Assembly (NCBI GenBank): GCA_035525225.1
Contig: DATLFA010000077.1
Location: 1-64,000 of the forward strand
DNA length: 64,000 nucleotides
Reading direction: 5' to 3'
Source of the DNA: DATLFA01 sp035525225
Lineage (GTDB): Bacteria > Actinomycetota > Acidimicrobiia > Acidimicrobiales > WLNW01
Shown: positions 9,004 to 17,263 of the stretch, piece after piece
How positions within the stretch are numbered: position 1 is the first letter of the stretch
How the letters are laid out: every line of letters begins with the position of its first letter
Position numbers and translations under genes: made by a program
Notes under the pieces: generated by a model
Told to the model about the DNA's origin: nothing
Seen by the model: the letters and a program-made list of their open reading frames with translations, nothing else
Database searches by the model: none

Positions 9004-9627
9004 TCAGGCCAGCACGCCGCGAAGCACGCTCTTGCCGGAATGCGTGGGCACGCCATCAACGGGTTCGACCGACAAGTCGACGATCGGGAAGGCGTCGGTC
9101 CCGACGCCGGAGGGAATGATGTAGCGGCCGCTGCCGCGCACCGGGCCCATCGAGACCATCCCCTTGACTTGCGGGTCGATCAGCCACAGCTCGTAGAACC
9201 CGCCGTCGATCTCGGGCAGGTTCCTCACGACGAGATCGATGGCACGCGAGCCGTCTGAGAGCTCCACCAGACGGACGCTGCCCGTGCTCGCTCCACCGGA
9301 AGGGTCGAGACCCTCGTTCGACAACGCGATCTCGTCGATGGTGCGCACGTCGTCTCCCGCGCGTGCGAAGGCGAACGCGAGCAGAGCAACCGCCGCCGCG
9401 CCCACCATTGCCGCACCCAGGTACAAGCGGCGCCGGCGCGGCCGACGATCGGCGAACGCCACCACCGGTGCCGAGCGATCGTCCTCGTCGAGGGCTACTT
9501 CGGCTTCGATCTTTGCCCACAAGTTGGCGGGCGGAGCGAACTGCTGGCGATCGTCGGGCGTGAGGGTGCGGCCCAGTTGCACCAGATCGTCGTATCCCTC
9601 GTAGTCGGGAATATCAGCCATGGTCAT
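9004..9627 (-). CDS. RskA-like anti-sigma factor
   Basis: 207 residues with a cytoplasmic N-terminus of about 65 residues, one transmembrane helix (about 68-88, 'LYLGAAMVGAAAVALLAFAF' after an Arg-rich stop-transfer), and an extracytoplasmic domain with 'GSRAIDLVVRNLPEIDGGFYELWLID' and 'GSGRYIIPSGV', the C-terminal fold of anti-sigma-K factors. It overlaps the end of the upstream sigma gene by 14 nt, the usual arrangement for a sigma/anti-sigma pair. A classical HxxxCxxC zinc motif is not visible in the short N-terminus. Expected role: membrane tether that sequesters the ECF sigma factor until regulated proteolysis releases it. Confidence 0.85.
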   Translation of the reverse strand: MTMADIPDYEGYDDLVQLGRTLTPDDRQQFAPPANLWAKIEAEVALDEDDRSAPVVAFADRRPRRRRLYLGAAMVGAAAVALLAFAFARAGDDVRTIDEIALSNEGLDPSGGASTGSVRLVELSDGSRAIDLVVRNLPEIDGGFYELWLIDPQVKGMVSMGPVRGSGRYIIPSGVGTDAFPIVDLSVEPVDGVPTHSGKSVLRGVLA

Positions 9628-10164
9628 GCTCCATGTGGCGCCGCAAGCGAGCCAGACCGCGACGGATGTCGCTCTTCACAGTACCGAGCGGTAGCGCGCA
9701 ACGCTCGGCTATCTCTGCATGCGTCAGATGCTCGAAGAACGCGAGCTCGATGAGTCGCTTGGACGACTGCGGCAATCGGTCGAGCGCATCGGCCAACAAC
9801 ACTCGGTCGAGGATCTCGTCGACGCCGGACGTCCCAGTCGGCCCCGCAAGGTCGATCTCCCCCACGACCGGTTGCCGTTGTTGTGCTCGAAACACGTCGG
9901 CGATGCGATGCTTTGCGATGCCGGCGAGCCATCCGCCGAGGCTGCCACGGCGCATGTCGAACTGCGTTCGGGCTCTCCATGCAGAGACGAACACTTCCTG
10001 CGTGGCGTCAGCGGCGAGATCGGTGCCGAGTGCGCGCCTGCACATCGTGTACACCATCGACCGTAGGCCTCATACGCCTGCTCGAGCGCGCCGACGCCGC
10101 CTTCGGCGAAGGCGGCGTCGACGGCGTCGACTTCTCGCAGCGGGGTGATATCGGCAGAAGACAC
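9614..10164 (-). CDS. ECF sigma-70 factor (SigK-like), one-base frameshift near 10058
   Basis: Regions 2 and 4 of an ECF sigma factor are clear: 'MVYTMCRRALG', 'ADATQEVFVSAWRAR', 'GSLGGWLAGIAKHRIADVFR', then 'SSKRLIELAFFEHLTHAEIAERCALPLGTVKSDIRRGLARL'. The first part of region 2 ('VDAAFAEGGVGALEQAYEAYGR') is in a different frame upstream of about 10058, so one base is missing between GGTCG and ATG. If the ATG at 10057 is used, the protein has 147 residues and lacks about 35 N-terminal residues. A full-length start is probably the GTG at 10164 (VSSADITPL). Either the gene is inactivated or the assembly has dropped a base. A 13-bp perfect hairpin lies at 10092-10120. It sits between the fasciclin and RskA genes, the same grouping as SigK, RskA and MPB70/83 in mycobacteria. 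Confidence 0.8.
10092..10120. repeat. 13-bp perfect hairpin inside the sigma gene
   Basis: A perfect inverted repeat (GACGCCGCCTTC on one side, its complement on the other, plus one closing G:C pair) surrounds a GGC loop. It lies within the N-terminal codons of the sigma gene (AFAEGGV), about 35 nt before the frameshift point in the direction of transcription. Confidence 0.75.
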
Positions 10165-10257
10165 GCGCCGGCTCTGGTCATTGATCTCGATTGATCGGCT
10201 CAACCTAGTCCCGGTGACCATCGAATGTGTCCGCGCTGCATCCTCGGCCCGTCCCAC

Positions 10258-10815
10258 TCACATCGCGGGTGGCAGGAGGACCTTGTCGATCACGTGGATG
10301 ACACCATTCGACGCCATCACATCGGCCTGCGCGACCTTCGTGTCACCGTTGAGGTAGACGTCGCTGCCCTTGAGCGTGATCTTCACCGCGGCGCCGTTGA
10401 CGGTCTTGGCTTCTTTGCCGTCGAGCTTCACGACTTCCGACGCCGGCACCTTGCCCGCGACGACGTGGTAGGTCAGGATCGACGACAGCATCGCCTTGTC
10501 CGCGAACAGTTGATCCTTGGTCACGTTGAGCGACTGCAGCGCCGCCGCGAACGCAGCGTCGGTCGGGGCGAACACCGTGAACGGCCCCGCGCCCTTCAGC
10601 GTCGTCACCAGGTCAGCCTTGGTCAACGCCTCGGCCAACACGGTGAACTGACCCGCACCGACTGCCGTATCGACGATGTCCTTTGTCGCCGCCGCCGATG
10701 ACACGGTGGTGGGCGTGGCCGCCGCCGGCGCATTATCACTGTCGTCGCCGCAGGCAGCGGCTACGAGGCCGACCGCCAACGCCAGACCGAGGAATTTGAA
10801 TCTTTTTCTTGACAC
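10258..10815 (-). CDS. Fasciclin (FAS1) domain lipoprotein
   Basis: 185 residues. The signal peptide ends in the lipobox 'LVAAAC' (Cys 22), followed by a short Ala/Thr linker and a single FAS1 domain. The domain has both conserved boxes: 'GPFTVFAPTDAAFAAAL' (about residues 75-91) and 'ILTYHVVAGKV', ending 'NGVIHVIDKVLLPP'. It is a surface protein, probably adhesive or matrix-binding. It is transcribed in the same direction as the downstream sigma and RskA genes. In Mycobacterium the secreted fasciclin proteins MPB70/MPB83 are controlled by SigK/RskA, so the same control is likely here. Confidence 0.93.
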   Translation of the reverse strand: MSRKRFKFLGLALAVGLVAAACGDDSDNAPAAATPTTVSSAAATKDIVDTAVGAGQFTVLAEALTKADLVTTLKGAGPFTVFAPTDAAFAAALQSLNVTKDQLFADKAMLSSILTYHVVAGKVPASEVVKLDGKEAKTVNGAAVKITLKGSDVYLNGDTKVAQADVMASNGVIHVIDKVLLPPAM

Positions 10816-10913
10816 GTTTGTGCTCCCATTTTTCGATGTTTCCCTGCACTACGCCGAGCGAGCGGCAATTGGATGCAAGAAAATCTGGGAGCGGAGAACG
10901 TGTGCCCGAACCG

Positions 10914-11513
10914 CTAGGGCTCGAGTGCGTTGACGTCCTTCGGCATCTCGTCGTCGACATCGACGTCGCGGTCGTGTCGCATGGGCAACTGGCCAAGCGC
11001 GTTGCGGATGCGGTCGATGGTCACATCGTCGAGATTCGCGTAGACGAGCTGTGCGCCCGAGAAGCGGCTCGCTTCCTCCACCAATGCATTGTGGTCGAGA
11101 TCGGCCACCAACAGCGCGACGGTTGCTCGTCCCGGTTCCGCAGCCTGTCGGAACCACGTCACCCATTCGTCGGGGATACCGAGGTCGACGACCTTGGCTG
11201 CGACGGCACCGGCTCCGGCACCGACGGCTGCGCCGGCCAACCAACCCGCGGGGCCACCGACGAGCAAGCCGATCAAGCCGGTCCACACCGCGCCCGACAA
11301 TGCCGAGCGTGCGGGCTGTGGGTCCATGGTCTCGCGCACGTTGACTTGACCGTCGAGTGACTTCGTCACGACCACTGCGTCTTTGAGGATCAGTTTCTCT
11401 TGCGATGCCAACCGTGTCGCCGCCGTAAGGAACTCTTGCGCGCGAAAGCTGTCGTCGAACGAAATCCCGACCAGTGTCTCCGGACCATCGTCGTCTTTGT
11501 TGTGTCGTGCCAT
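10914..11513 (-). CDS. DUF1269 family membrane protein
   Basis: 199 residues beginning 'MARHNKDDDGPETLVGISFDDSFRAQEFL', then 'LKDAVVVTKSLDGQVNVRE', a glycine/alanine-rich hydrophobic hairpin (about residues 68-110), and a C-terminal half 'RATVALLVADLDHNALVEEASRFSGAQLV'. These are the hallmarks of DUF1269, found widely in actinobacteria, whose role is unknown; stress or membrane association has been suggested. The Gly-rich segment is likely membrane-inserted. It lies between the fasciclin and SDR genes with gaps on both sides, so a shared transcript is not evident. Confidence 0.8.
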   Translation of the reverse strand: MARHNKDDDGPETLVGISFDDSFRAQEFLTAATRLASQEKLILKDAVVVTKSLDGQVNVRETMDPQPARSALSGAVWTGLIGLLVGGPAGWLAGAAVGAGAGAVAAKVVDLGIPDEWVTWFRQAAEPGRATVALLVADLDHNALVEEASRFSGAQLVYANLDDVTIDRIRNALGQLPMRHDRDVDVDDEMPKDVNALEP

Positions 11514-11534
11514 GCGACTCTCCTGTACGGGATG

Positions 11535-12344
11535 TCAGCCGATCTGGCCGCGGTGTGGTCGGGCATTCGTCAGACCGAGACCACCGTCGACGACGATCAC
11601 TTGACCAGTTGTGAACGCGGCAAGATTTGACGCGAGTGAGAGCACGATACCGGCGATGTCTCTCGGTTGGCCCGCGCGCGCCAGCGGGATCGCACGTACC
11701 GACGCCTCCTTGCGCTCCGCGGACATCTCGACTTCGGCGGCCGGGGTCAACACGAAGGAGGGTGCGACCACGTTCACCCGGATGCCCCGCGGCGCGAGTT
11801 CCAGCGCCATCGACTTCGACAGCTGGATCAGCCCGGCCTTCGCCGCACCGTAGGGCGTCATGAACGGCGAGGCGTTGGTGCCCTGGAACGACGAGATGTT
11901 GACGATCGACCCGCCCTGTGCCCGCCCGGTCATGCGGCGCGCCGCGATCTGACACCCGAACAGGGCGGCCGTGAGGTTGAGCTCGAAGATGCGGTCCCAT
12001 ACCTCACGCTCGAGGTCGACCAGGCCCGTCACCGCGCCCGGGAACACTCCCCCGGCGTTGTTGACCCACACATCGATCGGACCCAGGTCGGCTTCGACGC
12101 GGTCGGCCGCTTGTTCGAGCGCGTCACGGTCGCGGACATCGCACTGCACCGCGACGGCCGACGGCAGCGAACGGGCAACCGCTTCGGCCGTGTCGCCGTC
12201 GAGATCGACGACTCCGACCGACGCGCCGACCCCGGCGAAATGCAGGGCGATGGCGCGGCCGATGCCTCGCCCGGCACCGGTGACCAACGCGGTCTTTCCC
12301 CGCAGTCCCAAGAGGCCCCCGGCGTCGGGCAATTCTGAGTTCAC
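11535..12344 (-). CDS. SDR family NAD(P)-dependent oxidoreductase
   Basis: 269 residues. The cofactor loop TGAGRGIG is at residues 22-29, Asp in 'GVVDLDGDT' suggests NAD(H) preference, NNAG follows, and the catalytic Ser ('NISSFQG') and YxxxK ('PYGAAKAG') are intact. The C-terminal 'GQVIVVDGGLGL' is typical of classical SDRs. I chose the GTG at 12344 because AGGAG lies 6 nt upstream; the frame is open further upstream but without family similarity. The divergent EthD-like gene begins only 26 bp away, so the two promoters must overlap the opposite gene's 5' end. Among the neighbouring P450, ligase and SDR genes, it likely oxidises an alcohol intermediate of a lipid or steroid-like substrate. 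Confidence 0.88.
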   Translation of the reverse strand: MNSELPDAGGLLGLRGKTALVTGAGRGIGRAIALHFAGVGASVGVVDLDGDTAEAVARSLPSAVAVQCDVRDRDALEQAADRVEADLGPIDVWVNNAGGVFPGAVTGLVDLEREVWDRIFELNLTAALFGCQIAARRMTGRAQGGSIVNISSFQGTNASPFMTPYGAAKAGLIQLSKSMALELAPRGIRVNVVAPSFVLTPAAEVEMSAERKEASVRAIPLARAGQPRDIAGIVLSLASNLAAFTTGQVIVVDGGLGLTNARPHRGQIG

Positions 12345-12370
12345 ATCAGCTCCTGTGATAGGTCTTGTGC

Positions 12371-13060
12371 ATGACGCAACCAACAGCCACCGAAGCCATC
12401 GGGTCCGCGATCTCTCAGTTGCGCTGGCATGTCGAGCCGGACCAAGAGCGAGAGTTCAACCGGTGGTACGACCAAGAGCATCTTGCCGACCTGCTCGAGC
12501 AGCCCGGTGTCTTGAGCGGTCGCCGCTTCGTCAGGGCACAGACCGCCTTTTCGGCGCCCAGCCCCTTGAACTACATCACCATCTATCAACTCGCCGACAC
12601 GGGCGCGCTCGAGACGCCGTCGTACCGTTCGATGGCCACTGCGCCGAGCGAATGGACCAAGCGTGTGGCGATGTCGCTGCCGATGCGCCGTGATGTCGCG
12701 ACGCAGATCTACCCCACGGCTCGCACCGCCAGTCAACCCGTCGGCGATGCGATCATGCACGTCTTCACCCACGCCGACGCGTCGATCGTCGACGACTTCC
12801 ACCGCTGGTACGAAGAAGAGCACATCCCCGCGCTCGTCGCGTGCGACGGCGTCTTCGGTGCCCGCCGCTTCGCGTGTACGGCACCCGAGGCCGACGGCTA
12901 CGAGTTCATCGCCATCTACCAACTCGCCGACGTGTCGGTGCTCGAAAGCGGCACCCTGTTCGATGCCGGCAAGCCGACGCCATGGCGCGAACGGCTGGGC
13001 GACAAGATGCGCGCTCACTTCCAGGTGTACCAAGCGCTGCACGGACCTATCGCAGGCTGA
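12371..13060 (+). CDS. Tandem dimeric alpha-beta barrel (EthD-like) protein
   Basis: 229 residues built of two homologous halves. Half one has 'LRWHVEPDQEREFNRWYDQEHLADLL', 'GRRFVRA' and 'NYITIYQLAD'; half two has 'HVFTHADASIVDDFHRWYEEEHIPALV', 'ARRFACT' and 'EFIAIYQLADVSVLES'. Each is one ferredoxin-like EthD/ABM unit, so the fused pair forms a barrel within one chain. Such proteins accompany P450 or monooxygenase catabolic genes, but their reaction is usually unknown. I use the ATG at 12371; a TTG six bases earlier is possible. It converges on the P450 gene and their 3' ends overlap by 14 bp. Confidence 0.78.
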   Translation: MTQPTATEAIGSAISQLRWHVEPDQEREFNRWYDQEHLADLLEQPGVLSGRRFVRAQTAFSAPSPLNYITIYQLADTGALETPSYRSMATAPSEWTKRVAMSLPMRRDVATQIYPTARTASQPVGDAIMHVFTHADASIVDDFHRWYEEEHIPALVACDGVFGARRFACTAPEADGYEFIAIYQLADVSVLESGTLFDAGKPTPWRERLGDKMRAHFQVYQALHGPIAG

Positions 13061-14330
13061 TGGTCTGGTGCTTGACGATGCCGAGGTGTAGGTGACCGGC
13101 GCGCTGCGGCTCGCCCACCAACTGCAGTTGCGGCAAGACTGGTAACAACGCTCGCAACTGCGCGCGCAGCTCCCAGCGAGCCAGGTTTGCGCCGAGGCAG
13201 AAGTGTGCGCCATGACCGAAGGCTTGGTGATAGTTGGGCGAACGGCTGATGTCGAAGCGGTAGGGATCGTCGAACGCGCGCTCGTCGCGATTCGCCGACG
13301 GATAGAAGATGCCGACCGTGTCGCCGCTGCGAATGCGTTGGCCGCCGAGCACGACGTCGTCGGTTGCCGTTCGGGCGAACTGGATCACCGGCGATACCCA
13401 CCGCAAGATCTCTTCGGTTGCCGTGTCGACCAGCTCGGGATTCTCGCAGAGCAGCGCCAGTTGGTCGGGGTGTTGCAACAACGCCACGACACCACCGGCG
13501 ATGGCGTTGCGCGTCGTCTCGTTGCCCGCGCCGATCAACAGCACCAAATAGCCGTGAAGCTGCTGCGCGGTCAGCGGCTTGCCGTCCACCTCACCGGTGG
13601 CGACCCGAGCGGTGAGTGATCCGTCCTGCGCCGCCTTTGCGCGGGTCGCGGTCGCCGCGCAGTACTCGTAGAACTCCATCGAGAGACGGAATCGCAGGTC
13701 GTCCAACGTCTCGTCATCGAGCGCGAGCCGCATCACCTCAGCTTCACTCTGGAAGAACGCACCGGTCCACGTGTGGATACACGACCAATCGTCGACCGGG
13801 AGACCCATGATGTCGCAGATCGTCGCCAATGGAAGCTTGACCGCGAAGTCTTCGACCAGATCGGCCTCGCCGTTCTTGTCGAGCAGATCGACGAACTCGG
13901 CGAGGAATCGCGCCGCGTACAACTCCAGGTGCGCCTCGAGGGCGCGCATCGCACGTGGTGTGAACGAGCGAGCCGCGAGATTGCGGAACTCGGTGTGACG
14001 CGGCTTGTCCATATAGACGAGGTCGGGCACCTCGTCCGGATCCCACCCTCGCATCTCGGCGCGGCGCCGGGACCGTTGGGCGAACTCGCGATCGTCGCTG
14101 GCCGAAGCCAACCGCAAGCGCCCTCCGCCATTGACGAACAGGCGGTCGTTGGAACCGACGAAGTGCACGTCGTCGTAGCGAGTGACAGCCCAGAACGGCT
14201 CGATGTCGTCTCGCTCGTACCAATGCACCGGAGCGTCGCGGCGCAACAGGTCCCACGCTTCCCACGGGTAGCCCTGCTCTTGCAGCCGCGAGGTCGAGTG
14301 GATGTCGATGGTCTCGAGGGTGATCCCCAT
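13047..14330 (-). CDS. Cytochrome P450
   Basis: 427 residues. The I-helix motif 'GAGNETT' is at 267-273, ExxR at 307-310 (EILR), and the heme loop 'FGHGAHFCLG' carries Cys 378. The 'MDKPRHTEFRNLAARSFTPRAM' C-helix segment and the 'YPSANRDERAFDDPYRFDISR' stretch are those of soluble actinobacterial P450s (CYP125/142/268-like). It differs clearly from the P450 at 7809, so it is not a recent duplicate. Its gene ends inside the 3' end of the convergent EthD-like gene. Upstream a 46-bp tandem repeat separates it from the hydroxyacid dehydrogenase gene on the same strand. Redox partners are not in the window. Confidence 0.93.
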   Translation of the reverse strand: MGITLETIDIHSTSRLQEQGYPWEAWDLLRRDAPVHWYERDDIEPFWAVTRYDDVHFVGSNDRLFVNGGGRLRLASASDDREFAQRSRRRAEMRGWDPDEVPDLVYMDKPRHTEFRNLAARSFTPRAMRALEAHLELYAARFLAEFVDLLDKNGEADLVEDFAVKLPLATICDIMGLPVDDWSCIHTWTGAFFQSEAEVMRLALDDETLDDLRFRLSMEFYEYCAATATRAKAAQDGSLTARVATGEVDGKPLTAQQLHGYLVLLIGAGNETTRNAIAGGVVALLQHPDQLALLCENPELVDTATEEILRWVSPVIQFARTATDDVVLGGQRIRSGDTVGIFYPSANRDERAFDDPYRFDISRSPNYHQAFGHGAHFCLGANLARWELRAQLRALLPVLPQLQLVGEPQRAGHLHLGIVKHQTISLR

Positions 14331-14338
14331 GCGCGGAG

Positions 14339-14430
14339 ACTAGCCCTCCGCTCTGAAGGGCCGCTCGGGCCCGTCACCGAGGCGACTAGCCCCCCGCCCT
14401 GAAGGGCCGCTCGGGCCCGTCACCGAGGCG
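14339..14430. repeat. Two tandem copies of a 46-bp unit
   Basis: 14339-14384 and 14385-14430 are the same 46-bp unit with two mismatches. The second copy is the last codons and the stop of the dehydrogenase gene (minus strand); the first lies in the gap before the P450. Each unit contains one copy, in reverse orientation, of the GGGCCCGAGCGGCC motif found elsewhere in the window. Confidence 0.92.
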
Positions 14431-15384
14431 GCGCAACGGATTGCCCTGACGGAACGCCACGATGTCCTCGACCGCTTGGCTGTAGTACTCGCCGTAGGTC
14501 TCGACGGTGGCGTAACCGATGTGCGGCGTCAGCAGCGCGTTGGGCATGGTGCGCAGCGGGTGATCGACGGCGAGCGGTTCCCGGTCGTACACGTCGAGCG
14601 CGGCGCCCGCGATGCGCCGCGACCGCAGCGCATCGAGCAGCGCTGCCTCGTCGACGACCGGGCCGCGCGACGTGTTGATGAGAAAGGCGGTCGGCTTCAT
14701 CAGGTCGAACTGGGCACGCCCGATATATCGGTGCGACCGCGGGCCCAACTTGACGTGCACGCTGATGACATCGCTCGCCGCGAAGAACTCGTCATGATCG
14801 AGGCGTTCGACGCCGACCTCGGCTGCCCGTTGGTCGGTGAGGTGGACACTCCAGGCGACGGTGCGCATGCCGATCGCGATGGCGACCGGGGGCAGAAGGG
14901 ATCCCAGATTGCCGAGGCCGACGATGCCGAGTGTCTTGCCTTCGAGAAGCGTGCCCAGGCCGACCTGCCAGCCACCAGTGCCGATGGCCGCATGTTCAGT
15001 CGCGATGCCACGCGCGAGTGCGAGGATCAAACCCCACGTGAGCTCGATCGTCGCCGTCGCGCCGCGCCAACTCTGTGTGCCACACACCGTGATGCCCAAC
15101 TCGGTCGCCGTCTCGAAGTCGATCGTCGAGTGGTGCATGCCCGTAGCCACGAGAAGGCGAAGGGCGGGAAGCGCGCGGAGGACGTCGCCCGGGAAGGGTG
15201 TTCGCTCACGCATGGCGACGACGACGTCGTAGGGCGCCAAACGGTTGACGAGCTGCCGGGCGTCGTCGATGTGGTCGTGGAAGAAGGTCACGGCCACCTC
15301 GTCGCCCAGCAGCGACCAATCGGCGCAATCCTGGGCAACCCGTTGGTAGTCATCGAGAACGGCCACCCGGGACAACGCGTGCAT
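14386..15384 (-). CDS. D-2-hydroxyacid dehydrogenase family protein
   Basis: 332 residues from the ATG at 15384 (MHALSRVAVLDDYQ); the open frame upstream is Pro/Arg-rich and not family-like. The NAD-binding 'GKTLGIVGLGNLGSLL' and the catalytic set Arg ('INTSRGPVVDE'), Glu ('DVYDREPL') and His ('LTPHIGYAT') are present, so it should be active. It reduces or oxidises a 2-hydroxy/2-keto acid; the subgroup resembles phosphoglycerate-dehydrogenase-like enzymes of unknown substrate. The last codons (GDGPERPFRAGG) derive from the duplicated 46-bp unit. It is divergent from the FAD monooxygenase, with starts 26 bp apart. Confidence 0.88.
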   Translation of the reverse strand: MHALSRVAVLDDYQRVAQDCADWSLLGDEVAVTFFHDHIDDARQLVNRLAPYDVVVAMRERTPFPGDVLRALPALRLLVATGMHHSTIDFETATELGITVCGTQSWRGATATIELTWGLILALARGIATEHAAIGTGGWQVGLGTLLEGKTLGIVGLGNLGSLLPPVAIAIGMRTVAWSVHLTDQRAAEVGVERLDHDEFFAASDVISVHVKLGPRSHRYIGRAQFDLMKPTAFLINTSRGPVVDEAALLDALRSRRIAGAALDVYDREPLAVDHPLRTMPNALLTPHIGYATVETYGEYYSQAVEDIVAFRQGNPLRRLGDGPERPFRAGG

Positions 15385-15409
15385 GGTGGGACGTTCTATC
15401 GTGCGGGCG

Positions 15410-16480
15410 ATGTCAGTGCTCATCGTCGGCGGCGGAATTGGTGGCCTCTGCCTTGCCGCGGCGTTGGCTCGACGCGGCATCGCCTGCGAGATCGTCGAGC
15501 GAGAGCCGGCTTGGACGACGGTCGGCGCGGGGATTTCCTTCTATCCCAACGGTGTCCGAGCGCTGAACCGTCTCGGGCTCGGGGAGGCCGTCGTTTCCGC
15601 CGGCGCGAAGATCGAGCAGGTACGCACGTGCAGCCGCGACGGCGTCGTCGTCAGCGAGTTCCCCGGCGAATGCTGGGAGGGCATCGGCCAGACCTTCGCC
15701 ATACACCGGGCCGCGCTGCAACAGGTGCTACTCGACGCCATCGGCGGCGTACCCGTGCACATGGACGCAACCGTCGCGTCCCTGCTCGATCGAGGCGATG
15801 CGGTCGACGTCACACTGACCAACGGCTCCTCGGTCACCGCAGCGTTGGTAGTGGGGGCCGACGGCATCCGGTCGCGGGTGCGCGACCTCTGCATCGGACG
15901 CTTGCAACCTCGCTACGTCGGCCAGATGTATTGGCGCGGTGCGGTCGAGCACGATCTCGTCGACACTGCGACCATGTTGTTCGACAAGGATCGGTTCGTG
16001 GCGCTGTTGCCCCTCGGGTCCGGCACGACGTACGTCGCATTACAGCAGCACAGCCCGCAACCCTTCGTCGACGCGTCGCTCGACCGATTCGCCGATTTCG
16101 GTGGGCCCACGCCCCCCGCGATCGAGATGTTGCGCGCCGACCCCAACCTGCACTTCGGGCCGGCCGAAGAGGTCGAGCGCGACGAATGGCGATCCGGGCG
16201 CGTGCTGCTCATCGGCGACGCTGCCCACGCCTGCTCGCCCACCCTTGCGCAGGGAGGCAGCCTGGCGATCGAAGACGCTGTCGTGCTCGCCGAGTTGCTG
16301 GCGAGCCCGTTGTCGATCGACGGCGCGCTCGACGAGTTCGTGGCGCGTCGCCAGCCGAGGGCGCAGTGGGTGCGTGCCCGGACCCACCACCAGATCGAGC
16401 TTCTCAATGCCGGCGCACCGCACGAACATCTCGCGCGTGGAATGCGCGAGACGTACGCGCGGCTTGCCGAAGAGATTTGA
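15410..16480 (+). CDS. FAD-dependent aromatic-ring-type monooxygenase
   Basis: 356 residues of the p-hydroxybenzoate hydroxylase fold. The FAD-binding GxGxxG is 'VLIVGGGIGGLCLA' at the N-terminus, the DG motif is 'VVGADGIRSRVR' (about 147-158), and the GD motif is 'GRVLLIGDAAHACSPTLAQGG' (about 265-285). The ATG at 15410 starts directly at the FAD-binding strand; an in-frame GTG nine codons upstream is less likely. Enzymes of this group hydroxylate phenolic or other cyclic substrates with NAD(P)H and O2. Its divergence from a hydroxyacid dehydrogenase fits a small catabolic module, but no substrate can be named. Confidence 0.88.
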   Translation: MSVLIVGGGIGGLCLAAALARRGIACEIVEREPAWTTVGAGISFYPNGVRALNRLGLGEAVVSAGAKIEQVRTCSRDGVVVSEFPGECWEGIGQTFAIHRAALQQVLLDAIGGVPVHMDATVASLLDRGDAVDVTLTNGSSVTAALVVGADGIRSRVRDLCIGRLQPRYVGQMYWRGAVEHDLVDTATMLFDKDRFVALLPLGSGTTYVALQQHSPQPFVDASLDRFADFGGPTPPAIEMLRADPNLHFGPAEEVERDEWRSGRVLLIGDAAHACSPTLAQGGSLAIEDAVVLAELLASPLSIDGALDEFVARRQPRAQWVRARTHHQIELLNAGAPHEHLARGMRETYARLAEEI

Positions 16481-16486
16481 AAGGGC

Positions 16487-16678
16487 TCAGGTCGCGCTGA
16501 TCGAAGCGCCGACGGTGTCGAACTTGCTCGATGCCGACTTCCCGAGCGTGGTGACAGCCGCGATGCATACGACTGCGATCAACGCCACGAGCAACGCGTA
16601 CTCGACGAGCGAAGCTGCCCGCTCGCTCGCGATGTGCGCGCGAATCCAAGTGCTGAGGAATTCATACGATACGGTCAC
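16487..16678 (-). CDS. Flp/Fap-type pilin subunit
   Basis: 63 residues, with a GTG start at 16678 and GGAGG 6-7 nt upstream. The sequence 'SERAASLVEYALLVALIAVVCIAAVTTLG' is the type IVb (Flp) prepilin: a glutamate at position 5 of a long hydrophobic helix, here following 'ASLVEYAL'. Flp pilins are processed by TadV-type peptidases and assembled by the Tad machinery. No tad genes are near, so this is an orphan pilin whose secretion system must lie elsewhere in the genome. Confidence 0.85.
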   Translation of the reverse strand: MTVSYEFLSTWIRAHIASERAASLVEYALLVALIAVVCIAAVTTLGKSASSKFDTVGASISAT

Positions 16679-16810
16679 TTCGTGCCTCCGTGCTGGGCGC
16701 TCGACCGCTTTGGTCGATTCGGCTAGTCAGGTGTTCGGCCAAATACCGCCGCAACCTTCATGGGCCGAATGGACTATTTTTCGAAAACGTAAATGCAATG
16801 GGGGATCCAC

Positions 16811-17245
16811 ATGGGGGACGAGCTCGAGTTGCTACTCGCCGAACGCGCGATCCTGCGGGCGCTGCACGAGTACGCGCACGCCATGGACTACGGCCACGAG
16901 GACGAGTGGGTCGCCATGTTCACCGACGACGCGGTGTTCGACGTCGTCGAAATCGTGGGCGGCCGACGGGTACATCGTGAGGACGGCAGGGGCGATCTCG
17001 CGCAGTACGTCGCGAACTATCCAAAGCCGCCCCACTTTCGCAAGCACATCGTGGTCGATCCGATCATCGACGTCACCGGCGACACCGCCAAGGTGGCCGC
17101 CTACTGGTTGTTGTTGCAGCGCGAAGACGACGGTGGCCGGCCCGTCGTGGTCGCGTTCGGGCACTATGACGATCAGTGGGTCAAGCGCGACGGCCGGTGG
17201 CGTATCGCCCACCGCTATGCCGAGGTCGAAGCCACGACCTACTGA
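16811..17245 (+). CDS. SnoaL/NTF2-like domain protein
   Basis: 144 residues. I choose the ATG at 16811 because GGGGGAT lies 5-11 nt upstream; an ATG at 16793 is an alternative. The fold signature is visible: 'ERAILRALHEYAHAMDYGHEDEWVAMFTDDAVFD' (helices and the first strand), 'HIVVDPIIDVTGDTAKVAAYW', and 'VKRDGRWRIAHRYAEVEATTY' at the end. SnoaL_4-like proteins of this length act as small isomerases, dehydratases or aromatic-ring-dioxygenase-beta-like subunits. No catalytic role can be fixed here. It is flanked by the divergent pilin gene and the convergent acyl-CoA ligase. Confidence 0.82.
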   Translation: MGDELELLLAERAILRALHEYAHAMDYGHEDEWVAMFTDDAVFDVVEIVGGRRVHREDGRGDLAQYVANYPKPPHFRKHIVVDPIIDVTGDTAKVAAYWLLLQREDDGGRPVVVAFGHYDDQWVKRDGRWRIAHRYAEVEATTY

Positions 17246-17263
17246 TCGGCTGCGGGGCGCCGT

